Assembly (NCBI GenBank): GCA_035686605.1
Contig: DASRZI010000501.1
Coordinates: forward strand, 1-28,208
Direction: 5' to 3'
DNA length: 28,208 nucleotides
Source of the DNA: UBA11865 sp035686605
GTDB taxonomy: Bacteria; Chloroflexota; Anaerolineae; Promineifilales; Promineifilaceae
The number at the start of each line of letters is the position of its first letter. The first letter of the stretch is position 1. The notes beneath the pieces are model-generated. The model was not told where the DNA came from. It worked only from the letters and a program-made list of their open reading frames with translations, and did not search any database. Position numbers and translations under genes: made by a program. This document shows positions 1 to 7,289 of the stretch, piece by piece.

Positions 1-108
1 CTGGTCGAAGCGCACCATGGAGAGGTATTCGCCAACAGCCAACCTGGGCAAGGCAGCACATTCACCATACGTCTTCCAGCGACTACGTTACCACCAGACG
101 CCGGTTAA
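1..108 (+). CDS. Sensor histidine kinase, C-terminal end only (partial)
   Basis: Reading frame 1 is open from the first base and stops with TAA at 106-108, giving 35 residues. They include HGEVFANSQPGQGSTFTIRLP, which matches the G2 box and last beta-strand of a GHKL ATP-binding domain (G-x-G-[ST]-x-F-x-[IV]-x-LP). This domain binds ATP in sensor histidine kinases that phosphorylate a response regulator. The sensor, dimerisation and most catalytic parts lie outside the window, so the signal cannot be guessed. No response regulator gene follows; the next 226 bases are non-coding. Confidence 0.8.
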   Translation: MVEAHHGEVFANSQPGQGSTFTIRLPATTLPPDAG

Positions 109-334
109 CAAGAGCAAGAGCCTCGAGCATTGAGAAGAAACCCGGTTTCTAGATCGGTTCGGGATCTGGACGCTGCAGGTGAGCTCTGCCCTAGATAGAA
201 TCAGGCACCGAGGAGGCAGAAACCCGGTTGCTCCATCGCTTATAGTCCACTCTCTGGGTGGACACGGTGGCGAACGTAGTTCGCCAAGGCCGGTCTTCCG
301 GCCAAGTTCCCAGTCCCCGCTCGCGCAGCGGTCA
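109..334. repeat. Intergenic hairpin mosaic
   Basis: No coding signal is seen here. The stretch carries a string of short palindromes: AGAAAC-CCG-GTTTCT (136-150), AGATC-N7-GATCT (151-167), GTCCAC-N7-GTGGAC (245-263), GGCGAAC-GTA-GTTCGCC (269-285) and GGCCGG-TCTT-CCGGCC (288-303). The 12-mer AGAAACCCGGTT at 136-147 recurs at 218-229. The last two hairpins are separated by AA, the same spacing used in the tandem repeats at 1636-1775, and the 288-303 hairpin is identical to the one at 1760-1775. No T-tract follows any hairpin, so they are not obvious terminators. Confidence 0.7.
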
Positions 335-1096
335 CTATAAGACATCCCCGGTATTTCCCATAAACTCAAGGATCCAACGATGGTATTCCGGATGTATCGA
401 AATGTCATTATGGCCTGCCTTATCGATCATTCGCAAGGTCTTTGGCCCTCCTAATGCCTGGTACAATTGCCGGCCTTGGGCAGGCGGCACGAGAGTATCT
501 CGCCCTCCGTGTATTACCAGCGTTGGACACTGAATATCAGGCGCTCGCTCGAGAGACTCGAACAATTTGGGAATGGTCTGGCTGGGCACCCAGGGTACAT
601 TCGCAGCAACGACCTCTCGCATCGAAGTAAACGCGCTGTCAAGAATTAGGCTGACGGGCGGATCCTTTGCTGCCAGAGAACAAGCAACGGCGCTGCCCAG
701 AGACTTGCCCAATATCGAAGCCGGTAATCCATCTTCTAGCGCTCTTTTCTTCAACCAGGCCCAGACCGCCTCACCGTCGAGATTCAATCCCGCTTCCGAC
801 GGGGAGCCTTGGCTCTTACCATACCCGCGGTAGTCCCATATCAGGACTGAAACTCCGGCAGCGACAAATGGCGGCGCGGCATGAACCCAGTCCCGAATAT
901 CTCCCGCGTTGCCATGGCAATAGAGCAGAGCGTGGGTGGGCTTGACAGCGGGCAAGTACCAGCCTGAGAGGAGCACGCCGTCGCCGGTTTCAGGCGCTAC
1001 CTCTTCGTATTCCAGACCAAGCGCGGCTGGAGTGAATCCAGGTCGCGCGAAGGTGGCATCCGGTCGGTAGACGAATTGATTAATTATCGGAAGCAT
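335..1096 (-). CDS. Alpha/beta hydrolase (BEM46/ABHD13-like serine hydrolase)
   Basis: The 253-residue protein has a full alpha/beta-hydrolase signature: HGN oxyanion-hole motif at 61-63, DYRGYGKSQG strand-turn at about 88-97, nucleophile elbow GKSLGS with Ser132, acid Asp200 in HGGRDTLVPP, and His229 in KAGHND. This order and the roughly 250-residue length fit the BEM46/ABHD13 group of hydrolases that act on esters or acyl chains; the substrate cannot be read from the sequence. There is no signal peptide, although the first 10 residues are hydrophobic, so it is probably cytoplasmic. The ATG at 1096 has only a weak upstream ribosome site. The gene is monocistronic, isolated between two hairpin-rich non-coding stretches. 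Confidence 0.88.
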   Translation of the reverse strand: MLPIINQFVYRPDATFARPGFTPAALGLEYEEVAPETGDGVLLSGWYLPAVKPTHALLYCHGNAGDIRDWVHAAPPFVAAGVSVLIWDYRGYGKSQGSPSEAGLNLDGEAVWAWLKKRALEDGLPASILGKSLGSAVACSLAAKDPPVSLILDSAFTSMREVVAANVPWVPSQTIPKLFESLERAPDIQCPTLVIHGGRDTLVPPAQGRQLYQALGGPKTLRMIDKAGHNDISIHPEYHRWILEFMGNTGDVL

Positions 1097-1136
1097 GGCT
1101 ACGAATGATATTCCAGATACCGCGTTTTTCTAAGGC

Positions 1137-1181
1137 GAGTTTCTCTGAGACGAGTTTCTCTGAGACAAGTTTCTCTCAGGC
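1137..1181. repeat. Three tandem 15-mers with distant inverted partner
   Basis: GAGTTTCTCTGAGAC occurs at 1137-1151 and again, identically, at 1152-1166. A diverged third copy, AAGTTTCTCTCAGGC, is at 1167-1181. AGTTTCTCTCAG (1168-1179) has a perfect reverse complement, CTGAGAGAAACT, at 1249-1260, so the stretch can also fold into a 12-bp stem with a 69-base loop. No protein-coding frame explains it. Confidence 0.75.
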
Positions 1182-1376
1182 GATTTTTCGCCAGCACTCG
1201 GTTTCTTCCTCTAGTCGCGACATTTTTGGTCATTATCCGTATAGAGTTCTGAGAGAAACTAAAGAAAAACAGAAGCGAGAATGGTGTTGAACTGGCGGCC
1301 TGGACCGCGAGCGGTCAAAAGGCAACAGCCGGTCACCCTTAAAAGAAAAACGAAAGGCGTTCTCTTAAATGATAGG

Positions 1377-1433
1377 ATCCGCCGGCTGCGCCGACCACCT
1401 GGAAGCCGCAATGCCTCTTTGCAGCCGGCGGAT
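1377..1433. repeat. 13-bp inverted repeat with branched interior
   Basis: ATCCGCCGGCTGC (1377-1389) pairs perfectly with GCAGCCGGCGGAT (1421-1433) across a 31-base interior. On the plus strand it is followed by TTATTTCT, so it could act as a weak terminator for a plus-strand transcript, but no plus-strand gene precedes it. It more likely belongs to the same palindromic repeat population as its neighbours. Confidence 0.6.
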
Positions 1434-1531
1434 TTATTTCTGTTCGCTGTTCTTTCCCCATTACTCCAACACCCTGTGATCTATTCCGTTTTGAGAATGC
1501 ATAGAAAAAATGTGTTGGTGTCAATTCACCA

Positions 1532-1568
1532 AAATGTGCGAGGCACCTGCGAGGTGCCACGCACATTT
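1532..1568. repeat. REP-like 17-bp palindrome
   Basis: The arms AAATGTGCGAGGCACCT (1532-1548) and AGGTGCCACGCACATTT (1552-1568) are reverse complements except at one position, with the 3-base loop GCG. Size and form fit REP-type extragenic palindromes, often spread by RAYT/IS200-like transposases. No such transposase is in the window, so mobility is inferred only from form. Confidence 0.7.
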
Positions 1569-1635
1569 AATACCACCTTGTCTAGGCGATTGCTTATCCA
1601 AGGTCAATCCACTCCTAGCTCCCTACTCCGTTCCC

Positions 1636-1775
1636 CCTGCACCGGCCAATTTCCTATCGGCCAAGACGAGTCTTCTCGTCACCTGCCCCAGCCGATTTCC
1701 TATCGGCCAAGGCCGAGTTCTTCTCGGCCACCTGCCCCGGCCGATTTCCTATCGGTCAAGGCCGGTCTTCCGGCC
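1636..1775. repeat. Three tandem double-hairpin units (45-49 bp)
   Basis: Units at 1636-1681, 1682-1730 and 1731-1775 each begin CCTGC, then carry stem one around the loop TTCCT (GCCRAT...ATCGGY), a short AA spacer, and stem two. Stem two differs between units but remains paired: GACGAG-TCTT-CTCGTC (1665-1680), GGCCGAG-TTCTT-CTCGGCC (1711-1729), GGCCGG-TCTT-CCGGCC (1760-1775). Both arms change together, which suggests selection for structure or copying by a hairpin-based process. The last unit overlaps the 3-prime end of the next minus-strand gene and supplies its final GPEDRP codons and stop. Confidence 0.8.
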
Positions 1776-2658
1776 CATGCACCAATTCATACATCCTGGG
1801 AACCTGGAGTTGAATAACCTCTCTATCCGTGATAGGGGCAAACATTCCACCAACTCCCCCGTACTCGAAGGTAATAGTCCATGGCTCGGCCCACTTGCCG
1901 CTCTCGATTTGCTCGACTGACCAGCTTAAGTATTCCCAGTCGCCCCCGGTCATCGGGAGATGGTCCACATAATGCCCCATATACTGGTCGATTACCTGCT
2001 GATCAAATCCAGCTTCCCTGGCAATCTCTAGCCAATGTCCCTCAAATTTGTGAATACCTGTGACATGAATCTCTCGAATGGCTCCGACCGGCAGCTTCCG
2101 AGTATATTCGTAGATGTCAACTTCCAGATGTTTGGCAGTTAGCCGGGCATGGGAAAGATCGAGCAGAAATCCGCACCCCGTTTCATCTATTACCGTGTTG
2201 ATAAACACCGGTAGGAAGACCGAACGAAGGTATTTGCTGTTGCCATTGTGGACGTTTTCTAGGGCAACGCGACTCGCACCGAATTTGCTGGTCACGGAGT
2301 TAATGTCCTTTATCAGATCCTCTGTGATCCGTTCGATGTGCGCCGGGTTTGCACTGTCAATAGGAATGTGTGGATAGTCGTCTGTTGTCGGTCCTAGATG
2401 CAGGTTTACGAGCGGCGTGTTTGTTGCCACCAAGAAATTCTCAATCCTCATCCAATCGGCCGTAACACCGGTCTCCGTGTCTATCGCATCTCCTTTGCCA
2501 GTGCCAACCCTCAGAGGAAAGTGAACGTATACATCATGAATTTCTCTTGCAGCGGCGACCGCATCGGGCCAGGCTGGGCATTTGAACCGGTCTACATTGA
2601 TCATCCCAGCCTGGAAAAGACTCGCGGCAGCATGAGAGTAATTGATGGAAAGATGCAT
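1756..2658 (-). CDS. TIM-barrel enzyme of the MNIO/DUF692 type (sugar isomerase-like fold)
   Basis: The 300-residue protein resembles the DUF692/MNIO family, iron-dependent oxidases that modify cysteine-containing peptides, and more broadly the xylose-isomerase-like TIM barrels. Visible signs are NLHLGP (His87), VALENV (Glu134), TGCGFLLDLSHARLTA (160-175, Asp167 and His170), REIHVTGIH (His198, His203), DHLPMTGGDWEYLSW (232-246) and ITFEYGG (Glu265); these acids and histidines are likely metal ligands. No RiPP precursor or partner protein is nearby, so the usual MNIO context is missing. The gene lies 15 bp downstream of the TfoX-N gene and is probably co-transcribed with it. Its last codons fall inside a hairpin repeat, so the native C-terminus may have been replaced. 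A plain sugar-phosphate isomerase is the main alternative. Confidence 0.6.
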   Translation of the reverse strand: MHLSINYSHAAASLFQAGMINVDRFKCPAWPDAVAAAREIHDVYVHFPLRVGTGKGDAIDTETGVTADWMRIENFLVATNTPLVNLHLGPTTDDYPHIPIDSANPAHIERITEDLIKDINSVTSKFGASRVALENVHNGNSKYLRSVFLPVFINTVIDETGCGFLLDLSHARLTAKHLEVDIYEYTRKLPVGAIREIHVTGIHKFEGHWLEIAREAGFDQQVIDQYMGHYVDHLPMTGGDWEYLSWSVEQIESGKWAEPWTITFEYGGVGGMFAPITDREVIQLQVPRMYELVHGPEDRP

Positions 2659-2673
2659 GGTCTTTACCCAACC

Positions 2674-3003
2674 TCATTTCGGTGGCAGAGAAAGGGAAAA
2701 TGACACTCCCTCTTCAATCCATGCTTCCAGGTCCTTGTCGTCCTCATACCCCGCAGGGGCTACGGTAACCCAGCCTTTCATGGGCCGGCCAGTCATATCA
2801 AAAGGCCTGGCATGAGGTCGAATCACAGATTCTTCGTACTTGTCCGGCCCAACGCGCACGATTAAATCTTCCTTGTCAACACCGCAAGCCATGTTGCCGA
2901 GAAGCATAAAGGCGACGACGCCAAACATATTCTTTTCGACTAGACCTGGCTTGTCGCCAAGCACAACCCGAATTCGCTCCGCCAATCCTTCATCATATGC
3001 CAT
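2674..3003 (-). CDS. TfoX N-terminal domain protein
   Basis: The 109-residue product is a stand-alone TfoX-N (Sxy-like) domain, recognisable from MAYDEGLAERIR at the start, KNMFGVVAFML in the middle, VRVGPDKYEE, and RPMKGWVTVAP near the end. In gammaproteobacteria TfoX/Sxy is a competence coactivator, but solitary TfoX-N proteins are common elsewhere and their role is not established. I place the start at 3003 because GGAGG lies 5 bases upstream of that ATG; an in-frame ATG at 3033 has no good ribosome site and would add ten residues not typical of the family. It precedes the MNIO-like gene by 15 bp. Confidence 0.85.
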   Translation of the reverse strand: MAYDEGLAERIRVVLGDKPGLVEKNMFGVVAFMLLGNMACGVDKEDLIVRVGPDKYEESVIRPHARPFDMTGRPMKGWVTVAPAGYEDDKDLEAWIEEGVSFSLSLPPK

Positions 3004-3184
3004 GCCAACCTCCAAACTGATATGATTCACCATTATAATTAGGTGTACTCCGTCATGATTCTCCGGATACGCATCCTATTCTACGGCGTTTTGACCCTAA
3101 GGCATTTTTCCATAATAGGTTCTGCTGATCCACAATGCAATTTGAGTGGCTTCACAGGAATCCTAAGAAGCATCGTTGGATGTG

Positions 3185-3251
3185 GTACCATATTCTCGCG
3201 TGACACATCATTTGACACATCATGGTACAGATGGAGTGCATTCAATATAAT
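3185..3251 (+). promoter_or_regulatory. Candidate control region of the ion channel gene
   Basis: A direct repeat TGACACATCAT occurs at 3201-3211 and 3213-3223. It is bracketed by an inverted repeat GTACCAT (3185-3191) / ATGGTAC (3222-3228). A TATAAT hexamer is at 3246-3251, about 50 bases before the ATG at 3302. No well-spaced -35 box is seen: TTGACA at 3212-3217 is 28 bases from the TATAAT. This looks like a repressor or activator site next to a promoter. Confidence 0.4.
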
Positions 3252-3301
3252 ATATAGTCCAGCATGTTTGATTTTGTGAGCGAAGGTAATCCAAACTAAC
3301 T

Positions 3302-5170
3302 ATGAATAAACGATTCCATTGGCAAGTTTTCCCAGGCATTTTTCTCATCCTCTTGGCTTGCTTTCTGATCAGCCCATCTGTGGCTGCTGCCCAGGAGGAG
3401 GGGAAGGTACAGGTATTCGAGGGAAACGTTGTTATCGACGGCGGCCTTATCTACAACCTTGATGGTCTATTAGAGGGCGATAGATTAATCGTCCTGGTCG
3501 AACCGACTTCGGGAAACCTAGATCCAATAGTTGGTCTAGCTCGAACCGGGTTGGAAGCCGGAAGACTCCGCGCCCAGTATCGATCAGATGTGGAGCAAGC
3601 TATCGCCAGGGGTGAAGATCCTCTTGTGGCCATTCCTGCTATCCTCGATGAGACATTCTTGGCCTGGAACGATGATGGTGGTGAGGGTTACGACTCTCTA
3701 CTGGATTTCACCATACCGGAGTCTGGGGATTACCAGCTCGTCCTGACGGGTTCACCAATTGTGGACTCTTTTGGTGAGTTCCACATGGTCATTGGACTAA
3801 ACCACCCAGAGGTTATCACGGGAAATACCAGACCTACTGGAGATGTTATCGCAGTGATCGATCATGATGCATCTCAAATCGGGGAAGCTGTTCAAGAAGT
3901 GACCGGTTCTCTTTCAGATACAAACAGCTCAACATTTTATATACTCCGGAAATTTCAGCCAGGAGATACACTTTACGTGTATATCGAAGCCACTTCGGGC
4001 GACCTGATTCCTCGGATTTTTCTAGACGACTTCGGTGGAAAACCGATCCGCAGCGGTAATTTCTCTGGCACCGAAAGAGAGGCAGCTTTCGAGTATACAT
4101 TCGAAGACGATGCCGGTAACTTCCGCATAAGCATCGAAGCCTGCTGCGAGGATGGCGAGGCTACACAAGGCGATTACAGGTTATTGGTCGGCGCTGATTC
4201 ACCTTCCGTCTTATCGGGAAAAGCGGAAGCCGTGGGTCAACCCATCTTGCTCGAACCCCTTCTCGCTCACGTTGGGTTACAGCTGCAGCAGATCACTCAT
4301 GTTGATCAGAAAGCGGAAAACTTCGGTGTTGTAGCTGAATTGGAAATGCAATGGAATGATCCAGCACTGGCTTTCAGTCCCGATACATGCCAGTGCGACT
4401 ATAGGATCTTCTATGGAGAAGACTTTCTTGACTTTGCCCTCGAGAACGAGATCGTCTGGCCAGAGATCACCTTGACTAACCAACAGGGAAGGCGTTTTAC
4501 TCAGAACCAGTTCGTGGTCGTAAGACCCTCAGGCGACGCAAGCTATTTTGAGCGTTTCACCGCGGAACTTCAGGCGCCCGATTTTGATTTCAGGCGTTTC
4601 CCCTTTGACGAGCAGGTTTTTTACATTCGGGTCGAGTCCTTATTCCCTGAAGAATATGTTGTTCTTTCCGAGCTTGAAGGCGGCAGCGTCGTCGGCGACC
4701 AGTTGGGTGAAGAGGAATGGTCGATCACCGAAAGCGGCACGGAAATAGCCAGCGAAAATGGTAGATCTCGATTTTCCTTTCGTTTTACCGCGGAACGCCA
4801 TCTGAATTTCTACATCTTCCGTATATTTCTACCGATTCTGATCATCCTTGTCGTTTCCTGGACAACATTCTTTCTCAAGGATTACGGAAAGCGGGTCGAT
4901 GTTGCCGGGGCAAACCTCCTCCTCTTTATTGCCTTCAACTTCACCATATCCGACGAACTTCCTCGACTGGGTTATTTGACATTTCTGGATACCATATTGA
5001 TCTCTACTTTTGTTATCACGGGATTTGTGCTGATCCTCAACGTGATACTGAAACGTCTGGAGATCAGCGGAAAAGAAGAGTTAGCCCAACGGCTGGACCG
5101 GTATATGGTATGGATTTATCCAATCTCCTATGTCATTGCCGTGTTCACAGTATCCGTTCTCTTTACTTGA
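3302..5170 (+). CDS. Pentameric ligand-gated ion channel (Cys-loop superfamily) with two extra N-terminal domains
   Basis: The 622-residue membrane protein starts with a signal peptide (1-30, cleavage near AAA-QEE). Two similar beta-rich domains follow, about 34-168 and 178-300, each with a DG/GD-LxVxVEaxSGdLdP-type motif (PTSGNLDP, ATSGDLIP) and an acidic later part, reminiscent of PPC-like folds. The canonical neurotransmitter-binding domain spans about 310-498: a W-N-D-P-A-L segment at 350, IVWPEI at 384-389, and RRFPFDEQ at 431-438, the Cys-loop equivalent without cysteines, as usual in prokaryotes. Four membrane helices follow: M1 502-525, pore-lining M2 about 533-550, M3 560-584, M4 602-621. 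Homologues such as GLIC and ELIC lack an added N-terminus, while DeCLIC has two extra domains, so this is DeCLIC-like. Ligand and ion selectivity are unknown. Upstream GAAGGT is a weak ribosome site. Confidence 0.9.
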   Translation: MNKRFHWQVFPGIFLILLACFLISPSVAAAQEEGKVQVFEGNVVIDGGLIYNLDGLLEGDRLIVLVEPTSGNLDPIVGLARTGLEAGRLRAQYRSDVEQAIARGEDPLVAIPAILDETFLAWNDDGGEGYDSLLDFTIPESGDYQLVLTGSPIVDSFGEFHMVIGLNHPEVITGNTRPTGDVIAVIDHDASQIGEAVQEVTGSLSDTNSSTFYILRKFQPGDTLYVYIEATSGDLIPRIFLDDFGGKPIRSGNFSGTEREAAFEYTFEDDAGNFRISIEACCEDGEATQGDYRLLVGADSPSVLSGKAEAVGQPILLEPLLAHVGLQLQQITHVDQKAENFGVVAELEMQWNDPALAFSPDTCQCDYRIFYGEDFLDFALENEIVWPEITLTNQQGRRFTQNQFVVVRPSGDASYFERFTAELQAPDFDFRRFPFDEQVFYIRVESLFPEEYVVLSELEGGSVVGDQLGEEEWSITESGTEIASENGRSRFSFRFTAERHLNFYIFRIFLPILIILVVSWTTFFLKDYGKRVDVAGANLLLFIAFNFTISDELPRLGYLTFLDTILISTFVITGFVLILNVILKRLEISGKEELAQRLDRYMVWIYPISYVIAVFTVSVLFT

Positions 5171-5373
5171 ACTGGGACCCTCTGGCACAGCTAATCCAGT
5201 AATCCCAGAACCTACACGTCAACTGATCCCGTTCCTAATGAAGGTAGATATGTCCTTCAGCGGGGTCGTTAGGATCTGCGTGCTACGTCGTAGAGCCGAG
5301 CTTGCCTTACCATAATCGTTGTGAGGGGTATGTGGTGATGGATGTTCGCCGGACGGGAAATGGTGTGGAAAGT

Positions 5374-7071
5374 CTAGTCAGCTGAGGAGTCCGACTGGAC
5401 CGCAGTATTGTCGAGGGTGAGCTTGAAGGGACCGATCCTGATTTCCCGAAACTCTCGCCAGGGAACCGGCGCATGTGGTGGCAGCCTTTGTTCATTCACG
5501 AATGTTCCGTTCGTACTTCGAAGGTCGATAATCTCTGGACCGGCTTCGGAGAGCTGAATCTTGCAGTGATAGTTGGAGATATGCGGGTGATCTAGAACCA
5601 TGTCAGCGTCAAATGCCCTACCAATAGTGATTGGATTATCGGGTTCGAGCGGCAACCTGCTGGGGACGCCGTTTGGGCAGCAGAGTTTCAGACCGCCCTG
5701 AATCTTGGTGATTGGAGCATCGGCTGGTGGTTCTATAGGAGGTGATGGCACATCGTTGAGCTCCCTGTCACCTCGGAGGGCGAGTGTAAAGGGGCCTAAT
5801 TGGACTTCTGTGCCTGCCAACCATTCGTAGTAAGCGTTGGCATCAAGCTGACGGTTATCAAGAAAAGTACCGTTTGCACTACCCAGATCTCGGAGAAGCA
5901 CTCGTCCGTCTCTGAGAATTATCTCACAGTGACGCCTGCTGACGAAACGCTGGTTTGGTCGATCCAAGACAATGCTGGAGGTCGGCAGTCTTCCCACAAT
6001 AATTGGCTCTTCGGCAATGGGATAGATGGTTTCTTCCCAAGAATCCATGAAGGCCACTTGAAGATAATACTGCTCTTCTGGCTCTTCCCTAGTTGCAATC
6101 GGCGGAGTGGTTACTGTCACCGGCGCCTCAGACCTTAGTTTTTCTTCCGGAACCTGGCCGAGGATTAGGCTCTGCAGTTCCGCATCGGCCTCATACCCTT
6201 CCAGACGCAAGATCACCAACAGCTCCTGCAGGGTGTCAGTCGCTTCAGCAGCCGAGGACATACGCATTGATTTCTCTGGAACGAGCATGCTTTGAATCAG
6301 ATCGTCAAGTTCTGGAGGCACGTCCATCTTGTCGGAAATCAGCGCAGGGACCGCACCTTTACTGTGGAATTTGGCTGCGTCAAATAGATTCCGGATCGGA
6401 AAAGGTCGCTTTCCAGTTACCGATTCGTAAAGTAAAACACCAAGGGCGTAAATGTCCGTTCGCCCGTCAACCTCGTCGCCTTTACACTGCTCGGGAGACA
6501 TATACGCAGGCGTACCTACGCTTATACCTTTCTGCGTTTCAAGAATGCTTCCCCGGCCAAGTTTTACCAGGCCAAAGTCGGTGACGATCACTCTATACGG
6601 TCGGTTCGGCCTAACGCTATGGGTGAGCAGGATGTTGTCGGGTTTCAAATCACGGTGAAGCACATCAGCAGCATGGGCGTAAACCAAGACATCGGCGATT
6701 TGCCAGCTTATCTGGACGGCATCCCAAAGGGGCAAGCCCTGCTTTCTTTTCTTGACCAGCTGGCGCAGACTTGGACCATCGATATAGTCCATCATCAGGT
6801 AGTAGCTATCCTGAAAGGTGCCAAAATTGATTACGTCGACGATATTGGGGTGGCCTAACCTTGCCGCGGTGCGTGCTTCTTGGAGAAAACGTTCATAAAA
6901 ACCGGGCTGCTTTGCCAGCTCCGGTCGCATGATCTTTACAGCCGAATGTAGCTCGAGTTCAGGATGGTAGGCACGGTATACAATTCCCATCCCTCCTTTG
7001 CCAATGAGATCCTGAATCTCAAAGTTGTTGATCACTTGACCGATAAATTCGTCGGTCGAATCAGTATCCAT
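5374..7071 (-). CDS. Serine/threonine protein kinase with two C-terminal FHA domains
   Basis: The 565-residue protein has a complete Hanks-type kinase domain (about 17-290): P-loop GKGGMG at 24-29, Lys46 in AVKI, catalytic HRDLKPDN at 139-146, DFG at 165-167, and activation-loop GTPAYMSPEQ at 186-195. Two FHA phosphothreonine-binding domains follow: FHA1 about 336-433 (GR at 360-361, SRRH at 378-381, GSANGT at 397-402) and FHA2 about 459-554 (GR at 484-485, SNYH at 499-502, RSTNGT at 518-523). FHA2 has SNYH instead of SRxH, so phosphopeptide affinity may be altered. There is no membrane segment, unlike most PknB-type kinases, so this is a soluble kinase that may bind its own or partner phosphosites. 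It is convergent with the ion channel gene and has a weak ribosome site. Confidence 0.93.
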   Translation of the reverse strand: MDTDSTDEFIGQVINNFEIQDLIGKGGMGIVYRAYHPELELHSAVKIMRPELAKQPGFYERFLQEARTAARLGHPNIVDVINFGTFQDSYYLMMDYIDGPSLRQLVKKRKQGLPLWDAVQISWQIADVLVYAHAADVLHRDLKPDNILLTHSVRPNRPYRVIVTDFGLVKLGRGSILETQKGISVGTPAYMSPEQCKGDEVDGRTDIYALGVLLYESVTGKRPFPIRNLFDAAKFHSKGAVPALISDKMDVPPELDDLIQSMLVPEKSMRMSSAAEATDTLQELLVILRLEGYEADAELQSLILGQVPEEKLRSEAPVTVTTPPIATREEPEEQYYLQVAFMDSWEETIYPIAEEPIIVGRLPTSSIVLDRPNQRFVSRRHCEIILRDGRVLLRDLGSANGTFLDNRQLDANAYYEWLAGTEVQLGPFTLALRGDRELNDVPSPPIEPPADAPITKIQGGLKLCCPNGVPSRLPLEPDNPITIGRAFDADMVLDHPHISNYHCKIQLSEAGPEIIDLRSTNGTFVNEQRLPPHAPVPWREFREIRIGPFKLTLDNTAVQSDSSAD

Positions 7072-7289
7072 GCTAATGGTCAGTTACCTCTGTTTTCCCA
7101 TGCGATTAGCTGACTACGAGTATACCCTCCTCATCCATGTTGAGAAAGTCAGCACTTGAGAATAGTTGGGCAGATTCTCGTTCCCTGAGGGCTGCCAGTT
7201 TACTGAGCCCTCTTGAAACACTCTCTGATCAAGACGAGCGACCCTACTCTATTTGAGGATGGCAGTCACCAATAAAATACATGGAAATC

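Larger units (their letters stand above)
1097..1755. other. 659-bp gene-free stretch rich in palindromes
   Basis: No convincing gene is present. The stretch holds a triple 15-mer repeat (1137-1181) with an inverted partner at 1249-1260, a GACCGC-GA-GCGGTC palindrome (1303-1316), a 13-bp inverted repeat (1377-1433), TTGGTG-N6-CACCAA (1515-1532), a near-perfect REP-like palindrome (1532-1568) and three double-hairpin tandem units (1636-1775). Promoters for the flanking minus-strand hydrolase may lie at its left end, but I could not identify one. The density of dyads resembles the other non-coding stretch at 109-334. Confidence 0.75.

Noticed and set aside
1636..1775. Possible CRISPR array
   Set aside because: Only three units, no distinct spacers between identical repeats, and the units are contiguous with varying stems. 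No cas gene is in the window.
1281..1817. A 178-residue plus-strand open frame
   Set aside because: It runs through the hairpin repeats and into the antisense side of the MNIO-like gene. Its composition follows the repeats and no domain is seen.
3043..3279. A 78-residue plus-strand frame before the channel gene
   Set aside because: It covers the candidate promoter region, has no ribosome site and no recognisable domain.
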